64,000 bases of DNA from Pisolithus tinctorius (lineage: Eukaryota; Basidiomycota; Agaricomycetes; Boletales; Pisolithaceae), in NCBI GenBank assembly GCA_024663395.1, contig JANFAH010000013.1, positions 1,302,001 to 1,366,000 of the forward strand, in the 5' to 3' direction. The notes beneath the pieces are model-generated. The model did no database searches. It was given only the letters and a program-made list of their open reading frames with translations, and was not told the origin of the DNA. Positions 20,767 through 31,307 of this stretch are shown in pieces. How positions within the stretch are numbered: the stretch's first letter is position 1; each line of letters opens with the position of its first letter. Made by a program: the position numbers and the translations under genes.

Positions 20767-23700
20767 AAGGGAACTCTGCGTTGACGCCAGATGTTCCCCA
20801 AACTAAGGACAGTTTAGTTTCTGTTGCACCTGTACTTGTAACGTCTACACCAGAACGTACTATGCAGATTCCCGTCTCCCTTTACGCATCAGAAACCACT
20901 CAGAAAGTCGTCAACACTACCGCTCTGGTTGACTCCGGAGCAGAAATTTCTTGCATCGACTGGGGTTTCGTGCGAAAGCATCGAATCCCCACTCAGCGTC
21001 TCGCTGAACCCATCCTCGCCAAAAACGCCGATGGAACCCAGAACTCTAAAGGAAGAATACTGTTTTCCGCCACTCTCTACTTTAAAATCAAGGGACTCGT
21101 CCACCAGTCCTTCTTCCATGTCATCAATTGTGGAACGGAAAATGTCATTCTGGGTCTCCCCTGGCTCCAGGAAAACAACCCTGTTGTAGACTGGAGGATG
21201 GGCACGCTATCTATCGACGAGAAAACCGATAGATCGAAGGAATTAAGACGCAACGTCTCTTCCGTTGCCGTCGAAGAACCGACTGTGAACCTTGTGTCCC
21301 CAATTGAAAAGAAAGGGCTAAACAAGTTCATGGACTATGAAGAACCAGAAGACGAAACCATCCGAGCACATTTCGTGATGTCGGTTGGAAAACTCGTCGA
21401 AGAAGCCAAGAAGGTTAATCCCAATAATAGCCTTCTCCGAAAGATCACCACGGCTACTGAGCTAGCCCAAGAGGAACATAAGAAGAAACCGAAGGCTGTT
21501 CTTCCTGAAGAATACAAGGACTTTGCTTCAGTTTTCGAAAAACCATCCGATGGAGTTTTACCTCCATCACGACCGTACGATCATGCCATAAACCTTGTAG
21601 AGGACTTCGTCCCCAAGGTGGCCAAGGCGTACCCTCTCTCTCCCTCTGAGCGAGAGTCTGCAGAAAAGTTTATCGAAGAAAACCTTCGAGAAGGAAAAAT
21701 CCGCCCCTCAAAGTCTCCCCAAGCTGCCCCCTTCTTCTTCGTAGGGAAGAAGGATGGTTCCCTGCGACCCTGCCAAGACTACAGGTACCTGAACAAGAAT
21801 ACGGTGAAGGATGCATACCCCCTTCCCCTCATTTCGGACCTTGTAGACAAACTAAAAGGAGCCTCCGTCTTCACAAAGATGGATGTCAGGTCTGGCTACA
21901 ACAATGTTCGCATCAAAGAAGGAGACCAGTGGAAGGCGGCGTTTATCACACACAAAGGACTTTTCGAACCAACCGTTATGTTTTTCGGTCTCTGCAATTC
22001 CCCTGCCACCTTCCAACGATTCATGAACGACTCTTTCAGAGATATGATCGCAGAAGGATGGTTGGTCGTCTACATGGATGACCTCCTCATCTTCTCAGAT
22101 GACCCTGAAAAACACAAGAGAAGAACTCGTCGTGTTCTCGAACGAATGAGGGAACTCTCCCTTCCCTTGAAATTAGAAAAATGCCACTTTGATCTGGCCG
22201 AGGTGGAATACCTCGGAATGATCATCAAAGAAAATACCGTCGCCATGGACCCTGTCAAAGTCCAAGGCATAGCCGACTGGCCTGTCCCAAAGAAAGTCAA
22301 GGATGTGCGATCCTTTTTAGGATTCGCAAACTTTTACAGAAGATTTGTCCCCTACTACTCGGACATCGCACGACCACTCATCGACCTCACTAAGAAAACG
22401 GTCGACTGGAGTTGGTCCAAGAAATGCCAAGATGCCTTTGAACTTCTCAAACGGATCTTTATGGCACAACCTACACTTCGAATGCCCGACACCTCTCGGC
22501 CATTCGCAATCACTACAGATGCGTCCAAGTACGCAACAGGAGGAATCCTCCTTCAAGAAGATTCGAATGGACAATGGCAACCCTGTGCCTTCCTGTCCCA
22601 ATCGTTTAACCCTGCAGAAAGAAACTACGATATCTATGACAGAGAGTTACTTGGAGTTATCCGAGCGTTGAAATCCTGGAGACATTATCTCCATGGATCC
22701 CCGTTCCCGGTAAAGGTCTTTACGGACCATAAAAATCTGACATACTTCAAATCGCCTCAAAACTTGAATCGTCGCCAAGCCCGCTGGCTCCTTGATCTTG
22801 CAGACTTTGATCTGCAGTTAGAACATGTCCCAGGCAAAGACCTGGCTGCACCAGATGCACTTTCTCGCCGACCCGATCATATCCCTGACGATGACGAAGA
22901 TAACAAAGGAGTTACCCTCCTCCCACAAACCCTATTCGTCAATCTTATTGATACCAATCTCACTCAGAAGGTCGCATCGTCTTCTATGAAGGACCCCGTG
23001 GTCCAAACGGCACTTCGTGCCATTGAAAATGTCGATATGCCGCTTCCGTTCAAGTCACATCTCTCTGACTGGAAGTTTGAAAGTGGAGTTCTACTCTACA
23101 GAAATCGAGTTTATATCCCTGATGACCCCATTCTCCGTCGAACCGTCGTATCCAACCACCATGACCACCCCTCCGCCGGACACCCCGGTGTTCTAAAAAC
23201 ACGACAGCTCGTCTCTTCCGAGTTTTGGTGGCCCGGGCTAGCGTCCTTCGTCCGAAAGTATGTTGAAGGCTGTGCCGTATGCCAGCAAAATAAAGTAAAT
23301 ACTCACCCGACGACACCACCCCTCACGCCTATCCCCTCCACCTCGACCCGCCCTTTCCAACAGATCTCTTGTGATCTGGTTACCGACTTACCCGTTTCTA
23401 ACGGCTATGATTCCCTTTTGGTCGTGGTAGACCATGGGCTTACAAAGGGGGTAATTTTATCACCCACCAAGAAGACTGCCTCTGCTGCTGACATCGCAGC
23501 ATTGTTTTTCAAGAAAGTCTACTCCTGCTTTGGGTTGTATGACAAAATTATATCTGATCGAGGCCCTCAATTCGCCTCTGCCTTTGCAAAAGAGCTAGCT
23601 TCCCTTTTGGGGTACTCCCTTGCCCTGTCTACGGCGTACCACCCACAGACCGACGGAGAAACTGAACGCGTAAACCAAGAAGTGGAGACCTATCTCTGCA

Positions 23701-25469
23701 TCTTTTGCCAAAACGACCCCGCCTCGTGGGTGACCAACCTTCCCATGGCAGAATTCGCGCACAACCACCGACCCCACTCTGTCACACATCAATCGCCGTT
23801 CTACCTCATGTACGGCTACGAACCAAAACCCCTTCCATCCCTGATTGCGGAAACCCACCTTCCCGCCGCCGAGTCTAGGCTCGAGGAACTCCGAAAAGCT
23901 AGAGAGGAAGCCCTCGCGGCCCACGACCTAGCCAGAAAAACCATGAAAGACCGCTCGACACGACCCTTCACCCCGTTCCAGAAAGGTGATAAGGTTTGGT
24001 TAGAAGCACGAAATTTGAAATGCTCCTATGAAAATAGGAAGCTAGCACCAAAACGAGAAGGACCCTTCACCGTCTCTGACGTCCTATCTCCGATAACGTA
24101 TCGCCTCACGATTCCCGCACGCTGGAAAATCCACAACGTTTTCCATGCTTCTCTCTTATCACCCTATCGCGAAAATAACGTTCACGGACCGAACTTCCCG
24201 GCTCCACCACCTGACCTAATTAATGAGGAAGAAGAATACGAAGTTGAGGCGATAGTCGGCCATAAAAGGTCCGGCCGCGGACACGCCTTTCTAATCAAAT
24301 GGAAGGGTTACCCTTCTTCCGAAAACTCATGGCAAAAAGAGTCACACCTTGAACATGCGGATGATACGCTCTCTGCCTATAAGAAACGGTTCCCCAGAGA
24401 CTTCCCTCCTAAGAAACAACCCACTCGACACTCCACTCGTACCATCAGAAACGTCACCCTTGAAATGCCTCCTCGCCGTTACACCTACCCTCGTGAACCC
24501 TCTCGTCGCCACACTCCGTTTGCTCGTCGGCAACGACAACCCGCTAGCGATCAGATGATCGCCTCCTACCGACTCTTCGTTGCCGATCCGGCCGTCATCG
24601 GCACCGTTTACCATGAAGTGGACGAAGATTCTCCACTTGACCTTGTGTATCATGCAACTATCCAAGCCCTTCGGCTTGAAGAACTTTCCCGCTACGTTAA
24701 CCGCCAGAACCCCCTCCTTTCCCCTGCTCGCACTATCCTGGGTGAAATCGCCCTCCAGCAGGTTCCCCTGCTTCTTAAACTCTTTGATGTCCTTGGAGGC
24801 ACCGACCTCATTTATAACGTTCGACAGTATCCAACGTTGATCGCACCCCCCCTGCCTGGGTCTAGAAGACCCTTGACTGCAACTTCTCCTCCGGTTTCTT
24901 CCGCGTCGTCCTCCCCTCCTGCACCATCGTCATCATCGTCCTCCCACTCGTCCCACTCTCTCCGAAGAGCCGACAGACCTCGTGCCTGCTGCTTGTCAGG
25001 CTCTAATCCCCAACCTTGCGAGTCTCATAGCTCGCCGTCAGAAGTAGACCCTGAGACTGCCTTTGGCGTCTCCCGTGCTGAACTCGACTACACGTTAAAC
25101 ATCGTCGAAACCCTTGCACAACTGCCGCCGTCTCCTGTGCTGAATGCCTTAACTGAGTTCGACATGCCTCTCACTCCGACTGATCCACGCTATCGTCAAG
25201 CGTGTTATGTCTGTCGCCGTCTCGGCCACATCCGTGTCAATTGTGGACTGTACGAATGTCCCCTTTGCCATGCCACTCGCCCCGGCCATACTCAGGCCCA
25301 ATGCCCTTCTATCCGCCCTCGTCGTCCTTTACAGGACAGAATAACTACCCCCGCTTTGGTAGATGATCGTACCCTCGTCGGGAGCGAGGATAACGATTTG
25401 TACGATAACGACTTTGATTTCGATGACTCCGCCATCAGTAACATGACCGGGGAACCTTACGGGGAATAG
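20745..25469 (+). CDS. G2 pol: protease, RT, RNase H, integrase, chromodomain, C-terminal zinc knuckles
   Basis: In the -1 frame relative to gag, opening after TAG 20742; no ATG is near its start, so it is made by frameshifting. Numbering residues from base 20763: protease DSGAEISCID at 57; RT with FTKMDVRSGYNNVRIKEG and VVYMDDLLIFS (YMDD at 437-440); RNase H ITTDASKYATGG at 583, DRELLGV and TDHKNL; integrase zinc finger H-x3-H...C-x2-C at about 799-836, catalytic Asp in CDLVTDLP (869) and SDRGPQFAS (930), Glu in DGETERVNQE (965); chromodomain 1160-1210 (FLIKWKGYPSSENSW). A further 350 residues, Ser/Pro-rich, end in two zinc knuckles at 1481-1514 and an acidic tail. No lesions seen. Confidence 0.95.
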   Translation, partial: GSWKGFLKGNSALTPDVPQTKDSLVSVAPVLVTSTPERTMQIPVSLYASETTQKVVNTTALVDSGAEISCIDWGFVRKHRIPTQRLAEPILAKNADGTQNSKGRILFSATLYFKIKGLVHQSFFHVINCGTENVILGLPWLQENNPVVDWRMGTLSIDEKTDRSKELRRNVSSVAVEEPTVNLVSPIEKKGLNKFMDYEEPEDETIRAHFVMSVGKLVEEAKKVNPNNSLLRKITTATELAQEEHKKKPKAVLPEEYKDFASVFEKPSDGVLPPSRPYDHAINLVEDFVPKVAKAYPLSPSERESAEKFIEENLREGKIRPSKSPQAAPFFFVGKKDGSLRPCQDYRYLNKNTVKDAYPLPLISDLVDKLKGASVFTKMDVRSGYNNVRIKEGDQWKAAFITHKGLFEPTVMFFGLCNSPATFQRFMNDSFRDMIAEGWLVVYMDDLLIFSDDPEKHKRRTRRVLERMRELSLPLKLEKCHFDLAEVEYLGMIIKENTVAMDPVKVQGIADWPVPKKVKDVRSFLGFANFYRRFVPYYSDIARPLIDLTKKTVDWSWSKKCQDAFELLKRIFMAQPTLRMPDTSRPFAITTDASKYATGGILLQEDSNGQWQPCAFLSQSFNPAERNYDIYDRELLGVIRALKSWRHYLHGSPFPVKVFTDHKNLTYFKSPQNLNRRQARWLLDLADFDLQLEHVPGKDLAAPDALSRRPDHIPDDDEDNKGVTLLPQTLFVNLIDTNLTQKVASSSMKDPVVQTALRAIENVDMPLPFKSHLSDWKFESGVLLYRNRVYIPDDPILRRTVVSNHHDHPSAGHPGVLKTRQLVSSEFWWPGLASFVRKYVEGCAVCQQNKVNTHPTTPPLTPIPSTSTRPFQQISCDLVTDLPVSNGYDSLLVVVDHGLTKGVILSPTKKTASAADIAALFFKKVYSCFGLYDKIISDRGPQFASAFAKELASLLGYSLALSTAYHPQTDGETERVNQEVETYLCIFCQNDPASWVTNLPMAEFAHNHRPHSVTHQSPFYLMYGYEPKPLPSLIAETHLPAAESRLEELRKAREEALAAHDLARKTMKDRSTRPFTPFQKGDKVWLEARNLKCSYENRKLAPKREGPFTVSDVLSPITYRLTIPARWKIHNVFHASLLSPYRENNVHGPNFPAPPPDLINEEEEYEVEAIVGHKRSGRGHAFLIKWKGYPSSENSWQKESHLEHADDTLSAYKKRFPRDFPPKKQPTRHSTRTIRNVTLEMPPRRYTYPREPSRRHTPFARRQRQPASDQMIASYRLFVADPAVIGTVYHEVDEDSPLDLVYHATIQALRLEELSRYVNRQNPLLSPARTILGEIALQQVPLLLKLFDVLGGTDLIYNVRQYPTLIAPPLPGSRRPLTATSPPVSSASSSPPAPSSSSSSHSSHSLRRADRPRACCLSGSNPQPCESHSSPSEVDPETAFGVSRAELDYTLNIVETLAQLPPSPVLNALTEFDMPLTPTDPRYRQACYVCRRLGHIRVNCGLYECPLCHATRPGHTQAQCPSIRPRRPLQDRITTPALVDDRTLVGSEDNDLYDNDFDFDDSAISNMTGEPYGE
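20760..20766 (+). promoter_or_regulatory. G2 gag-pol -1 frameshift site
   Basis: gag ends GAT TTT TGA; with the preceding T this gives a run of five T (20760-20764). A Phe tRNA on TTT next to the TGA stop can slip back one base and re-pair fully on TTT, entering the pol frame. The overlap open in both frames is only 22 nt (20745-20766), so the shift must happen here. Confidence 0.65.
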
Positions 25470-25506
25470 TTGAAGTCGGGGACTTCAACACTTAGAAAGG
25501 GGGTAA

Positions 25507-25959
25507 TGTTACGTTTCACCCCTAACTTTTCCTTTTCTGTTGTACGATTACCTTGTTTGTGATCCGTTGGACTTAGTTTCCTTTTAGAGCCATCTTCTCT
25601 CTGATCCGACGGCTCTCTATTTCCACCACTAGCGTTACTGGCTCGTTACATGCTTAGGACATGTGTCGTCATTGTTCAACCAATGGCATAGTTACCTCGT
25701 TACATGCGGACGCCTCATGGTCCGTTTCTGTGTAGTATTTAAACTGCCGGCTCAAGTCCTGGAAACCCAGACTTGAGCTGCTCAATCATACGCAGCGTTC
25801 CTCAGAACTTCGCCCTCAGAGTCCCTTACCAGGACTTCTCTTACCGGCGTTGCCCCAAATCCTCTAACGTTTACAGAGGTTACCTTCAGCCGTTGCTGGG
25901 TAGAAACCATAGTCTGCGTTTGAGCTCTCCCTACGTCTTGACTTCGGTCGAGCGTAACA
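25507..25959 (+). mobile_element. G2 3' LTR
   Basis: Same length as the 5' LTR; differs at six sites, all transitions, no indels. Preceded by AGAAAGGGGGTAA. Its outward-facing promoter (TATTTAA near 25737) reads into the foldback repeat at 25.96-26.9 kb. Confidence 0.95.
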
Positions 25960-26905
25960 AATGCCAGTGTCTAACGCTAGAGTGGTGGGCTGCAAGCGAA
26001 GACGGTGTAGGAATTTGGTATTTAAGAGAGAGGTTGAAGGGTAGAGTGAAATCTGAGGGGAGAGAGTAGGCCAAAAGGGGCTTCTATAGCCTGGGACTGG
26101 ATCCTGGTAGTCGTCTGAAGGCTTCTAAGGCTGTCTTGGTGCAGGGAACGACCTGCTCGAACTCGTCTCTTGTCTTGGGGTAACTTGTCTATTTTTTTCA
26201 AAAGGAAAAAACCATACACAAGTAGCACTACTGCTGACTAAGCAACCAAAAATGCGAAATCTAAGTGCAACTCATAGAAAAAAAGCATCTAGAATGAAAA
26301 TGAAGCAAAACAAGCAAAATAAGGCAATTCCCCTGGTAGGGAAATTACATTCCCTACAACAGTTAATAGAATGCCAAGTATTGAGAAGCAATGACTTACC
26401 TGTCAGTGGTGGAAAGAGGGAAAAGGTGTTTGTGAGAAAAGTCATCACTTCTCAATACTTGGCATTCTATTAACTGTCTTCGCTTGCAGCCCACCACTCT
26501 AGTGTTAGACACCATAGCATTAGAATTAGATTTACATCAATATTGATAGTAGCCTTTGCAATTAGAACTAGAATTAGATCAATATTCATAGTAGTCTGTG
26601 ATGATGGTGTGATGCAACTGTCAATGCGAAACTTAAACTTCAAATGATTGCTATCGACGGTAGTTCATACTGCAGCTGTCATCGATTTAAACATTTGACA
26701 TGAGCTGAACAATCCTATAATATGAGTGTAGATGTAGATGAAGATATAATAAAGTTGGGTATACATGAGGCAATGGCTTGGAAGCAACAATATGAAGTGC
26801 ATTCCATGAAGATAAGCACAGTGTATGCTGCTTACTTGGTTATCGATCTGACTACATACCCCTAGACCATTCTTCCATCCTGTTGTCCACATCAAAAGAC
26901 ACTGT
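25960..26905. repeat. Foldback repeat, copy 1 (left arm cut by G2, split by a solo LTR)
   Basis: GTGTCTAACGCTAGAGTGG at about 25967 is the start of a long inverted repeat whose other arm reads CCACTCTAGTGTTAGACACC at about 26495. With the insert at 26006-26358 removed, the hairpin core (GTTAATAGAATGCCAAGTA... and its complement) closes. The right arm continues to about 26905 and is a direct repeat of 34005-34320 and an inverted repeat of 33497-33720. The left arm beyond 25960 is missing at the G2 junction. No coding capacity. Confidence 0.75.
26006..26358. mobile_element. Probable small solo LTR
   Basis: 353 bp beginning TGTAGGAATT and ending CCCTACA, with a TATA-like TATTTAAG at about 26019. 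It sits inside the foldback repeat: the other copy reads straight through GAAGACAGTTAATAG, and here the flanks are ACGG on the left and ACAG on the right, a 4-bp target duplication with one mismatch. The LTR identity is inferred from ends and size only. Confidence 0.55.
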
Positions 26906-27073
26906 CTTTTGTCCTATTGTCCAGGACAATAGCAGTTCTGCTTGCTGAGCTTAGTGCCCCCCCCTCAAATAGTGGAAATTGTCACCTTATATTGCTTCAT
27001 TAGTACTTCCCCCCTCACTCCATTTACTGCTCACTAGTTACTTCCAGCTCTTTCAACAACACCCCTGCTATCA

Positions 27074-30000
27074 ATGGAACCAAAGGTCGAAATCACCCCT
27101 GCTCTCCTCAATGACAAGGCTTTTGCCTTTCTTGAGAGGTTTGTGTGCAATGATGTCACTGACACCTCCCTTCTATTCAATGTCGAAATCGAGCTTGCTG
27201 TCACAGGTATTGCCTTCAAATTGGAGGAATGGATAGACCTGATTGATATCATCATATTGAATCTGAAGGGTGTAGGGATAAATGCCATCAAGGCTGCATG
27301 GGAGCTCGCACAAGCTAAGGTAGTCACAGTAGTTCCCCTGTTGGAAGATGCTGCTGCATGGCAGTTGGTTTTGTGTTGGGCAGCTGATGATAGCCTCTCC
27401 TTTGCCAATTTCTTGATGGAGATGGAGAAATTCAGCGACAGGTACCAGTTCAACGAGTGGAAGTCCATCTTTGACCAAGTATTCAAAGCATCTCGGGAGG
27501 GTACCACTGTTGAGGTTGTTAGGGCAGCCATGGCTGAGTGTGGCATCATTGAGCCTTCTAGTAAGTAGATCTTTAAATCCTCACGATTTACTGACATCCT
27601 CCAGGTGCATGCGATGCCCCCCCTGCTCTGGCTTCTTCCTCCTGTAAGTAAATTTCTCAAAGAAATTTCATAAACCAATTCATACTGTATCTTGCAGGCG
27701 ACGTCTCCCATGTGGTCCTCTCCCCCCAAGCTCCTTCATCGCAGACTCGTAAGCTAATGTTCACCTTCGGTTTTGGATCCCTTGCTAACCACTCAATCAG
27801 GCGAAAGCTTGCGCAGATCCCACCGCTCTCTACGCCCAGCGAAGCATCCAAGAATGAGCAAGTCCACTTCCCAATATCTGGATATTTCTGCATGGGAGGA
27901 CAAAGAGGACAAAGAGGACAAAGAGGAAGACAAACTAGATGATGAAGCTAACCGTTGTCCAAGGGTGACTGAGATAGTTCCGTCGGGGCATGCAAATTTA
28001 ACTCAACAGCTTGAAAGCCTTTTTCATTGCTATGGTGGTGAGGGGAGTGCAGAAGGGTCAAGGGCAAAGGCGCATCAGCAGGGCCCAGTTCGCAGTGTCG
28101 AAGGTCATATGGAGGTGGGTACAAATCAGACTCAGCCAAGAGTATTCAAGGTTGTGCTGCCCTCTGGTATGTCCTGTCTCCTCTTCACTCCTTTGCTTGG
28201 GAACTTACCTGGTCTCCATTAGCTTGTTCTGCAGGATTCGTCCTCCAGCACTTCAAGCTAGAAGGCTTAAAATGCAAGACTTTCCATTTGGTCCCTCACC
28301 ACATTTATGTGGAAGCTCCCAGTGCGCAAGACATCTGACTCAGGCTTCCCCCTTCGCATGCCAATCTTGTCCCACAGATCATGCCAGTACCAATGGAAGA
28401 AATGGATCCCTTTGCACAGCCCAGCGACATACCTGTTCACTCTTGAGTTTGCTTGTTAACAAGTGGTCTCAAGAACGAAATTGCCTATGTAAAGCATGTC
28501 AAAGGTGACTCAGTGTACCTTCTCGTTGCTCCTTGGAATTTGGCCTACATCTCCGGTGGTGAGAACTCTGCAGCCCACCAGGAGCTTTTTGACGTGGACC
28601 TGGCCTGGAGGTAATCCTTACCCTGAGTCTGGAGGGGCATACTATTGCCCACTGCCTCCAGTCTCAGTACCACTGTGGCCTTCTTCACAGGCGTTTTCAG
28701 AGGTGTAACATCGAGCCAGTGAGCCTGCCTACTCCTGAGCAAATTGCATGGTTCATCATGTTGGACATGGATCCCACTTTGGTTGCACATACCTTGACTC
28801 ATTTCTCCGCTCAAAGGTGGCAGGTAGGAGATTGTGGCAAGATTCAGGCTGGGGAGTTTGTCAATGAGGTAGCATATGTTGCAATGGACATCCAAGGTGA
28901 ATCAGTGATTGTTTGTTTGGATAGTCCTACTCTGGAATTGCCTACATCTCTGGAGATTTCAATTCACGACTTCAAATGCAAGTTTCACAGTGGCAATTCA
29001 GTAGACATCATTGCTGGCCCTCATCATGGCTTTGAGGGCATGGTACTCAGTGTCGACATGATCGAGGACATGGCTCTTTTGTGTGGCAACAGCAGACAAC
29101 AGGCAAGTCAGGGTATTCGGAGTAAAATCCTTTGCTAATGCTTGCTCATAGATGGATGTCCCTACGATCTTCCTAGCATCACACAGAGTGCTGCTGAGCT
29201 ATCCCAACCGAGACCCCCATGATCAACTGTGACACCATCCCCCAGTTGAAGAGCACTTCATAGAGCCCAGGGACATGGTATGTATCATCAGCGGACCCTA
29301 CAGGGGCCTTGCAGGCCAAGTGCAATACTTCTCCCACAGCCTCAGACAAATATGGGTCATGTGGCACACCGAAAAGGCATTTGACGATGAAGATGCCAAG
29401 GGGGACAAAGGCAAGTCCAAGGCTCAAGTACCAGAGGTTCCCAGTAAGGACAGCAACAGCAATGGGGCTGACAATGAGGAGGTGATCATTGTCAGCTTGG
29501 ACAATGTCCAAGTGACAGCTCGACCAACACTGCAGTTCTTGAAGGAGAAGGGGTGGGACATTTCTAAAGGTGACCTAATACAAGTCATACGGGGTCCTGC
29601 TGTAGATGTCAAAGGAGTTGTTTGCAGCATCGACCTGATCACCACAACCCTTACACTGGAGTCTGAAGATGGTCCATGGGTACATGGTTCTACTTTGCCT
29701 GTCATCCCATCTCTAAAGGCATCATAGCACAACATCCCTATTAATTTCTGTGCTAAATTAAGGGACTACTCCCTTTGTGATGCAGAATGACATATTGGAT
29801 GTGAAGTATGGATCATCTTGGGTCTGAATAAGGGATACAGTGGGATGCTGCAATCAGTAGGCTGAACTTCATGTATGGTTGCAATCCATTCCAGTGCCAT
29901 GACGTTCAAAAATACTGCAGTTGCCTCCAGGTAAGTCACTTCATTGCTGGGGGTCATGTGCTGATATTGCCTTTTTAGATTTGGCATCTTGCTTGATGGG

Positions 30001-30682
30001 ACACCACTAGGTCCCTCGCACTTGGCAGCATTCAACCATATGTGACAGGGGTGTTTCATAATTCAATCTCAATGTCACAGCACCACTCCACCTCTGCTGC
30101 TGAGTGAAAATCCCTCAGTGGATCCAGGTCCAAGCAACCCCTGGGTCACCACTCCTGATGATGTCAATCCGCAATGTCGCAGTGAGCAGGAGCAACAAAC
30201 CATTGACTACAGTACATCAATTCTCTCCCCCCTCTCGCTACACATTCTCTTGACTTTGTTGTTTAGGATGTGTGTCCTGGCTCTTTGACAACGACTTTTG
30301 TAACTTCAGCAAGTGGCATGTCTGCTTGAGAGTTGGGCTTGCCTACAATCGTGGGACCCTGGGCAAGTGGGTGGTTCGCACCACCATTCTGGATTGTTTC
30401 TTTTTGGAGAAGCATGGTGTGGCACCTTCTGGGCATGTGTCAGTTACCATGACCTCAAGCACAGTAAGCACCATCATTGAACACCACACTATTCTGGCAT
30501 GTGACTTGTCCCCCACCAACCCAACAAGTACTGGTCAGTTCTGCCTAATACTGAAGGGTGTGCTCCAAGGTGAGATTCACCACATCAATAAATGTCAAAC
30601 TAAGAAATCCCCAAAAGGGGTGGTATTAGAGGATGGGACTCAGCTTCTGTTACATGATGTTTGCCTGGTCATTGCTGCATGA
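27074..30682 (+). pseudogene. Spt5-like (NGN/KOW) multi-exon gene with in-frame stops
   Basis: Exons 27074-27560, 27605-27643, 27698-27748, 27801-28166, 28235-28610 and 28691-about 29100 join in one frame through GT-AG introns of 44-80 nt. Exon 1 codes 162 helical residues I do not recognise. Then come a short acidic stretch, an NGN-like segment (HHIYVEAPSAQDI, SHANLVPQIMPVPMEEMD), KOW motifs (NEIAYVKHVKGDSVYLL; VDIIAGPHHGFEGMVLSVD; VCIISGPYRGLAGQV; DLIQVIRGPAVDVKGVV) and, at 30272-30682, the C-terminal block seen in agaric Spt5-like paralogues. Spt5 itself is an RNA polymerase II elongation factor; this is a divergent paralogue. TGA codons in exon 5 (after SAQDI and PVHS) argue for a pseudogene. 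It lies between two copies of the foldback repeat. Confidence 0.65.
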
Positions 30683-31307
30683 CTGATTGATGCCACAAGG
30701 TAGGTCTTTCAGCCTAATCATAATCAATTTACTGACATTTTGTCAGTGCTTCTCATATAGTCGCATTGTATAGTTATCGATTTGACTATGTATATATTTC
30801 AACATAATTTACCTTTGACACAAGCATCTTCACAAGTTTATCACATCCTGTATGTACTATGCCTGGGAGAGAGGAGCTCCAGCATTAGTACATGGATTAG
30901 TATCTCAGACCATCCTGGTATAGAGTGGAGCAGAAGGGGCACTAGGGGGCTAACATGTGTCATGTTAGCGGGAGGGGTGGCAGGGGAGTGAAGTGAGGTG
31001 TACATTTCCTGGGGGGATGCAGTCAGCATGGTTAACTTCACGTTGATTGCAGAGGGTGCCGCTGGTATTCAAGGTAATTCTCTACTTGATCTCAATACGC
31101 TCCAACATGTCCATTGTAGACAGCATACGTTCAAGTAAAATCATCAATACTGGTATGGAATAATCGTGATCTCCACATTTTGTTGAGTGAAGGGGCAGAA
31201 AATAGCCTTGTATCTATCAAGAGGGAGGGGTCTACCTGATGCAATATGCAGCACACAAACATTAGGAAATGCTCTAAGCCAAGGGCTGCAGTGACCCTGA
31301 AAAACAG
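30683..31307. other. No gene recognised
   Basis: AT-rich intergenic sequence between the Spt5-like gene and the F-box gene. No supported feature. Confidence 0.6.

Larger units (their letters stand above)
19115..25959 (+). mobile_element. Ty3/gypsy element G2, structurally complete (chromovirus)
   Basis: 6,845 bp with two 453-bp LTRs of equal length that differ at six positions, all transitions (about 1.3%). All cis signals are present: TATA, self-complementary primer site, frameshift site, polypurine tract (AGAAAGGGGG, 25493-25502) and TGTTAC...GTAACA LTR ends. gag and pol are open without any stop. The 5-bp flanks do not match (CATTC left, AATGC right). CpG content is normal, unlike the older elements next to it, so this is a recent, possibly still active copy. 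Confidence 0.95.
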
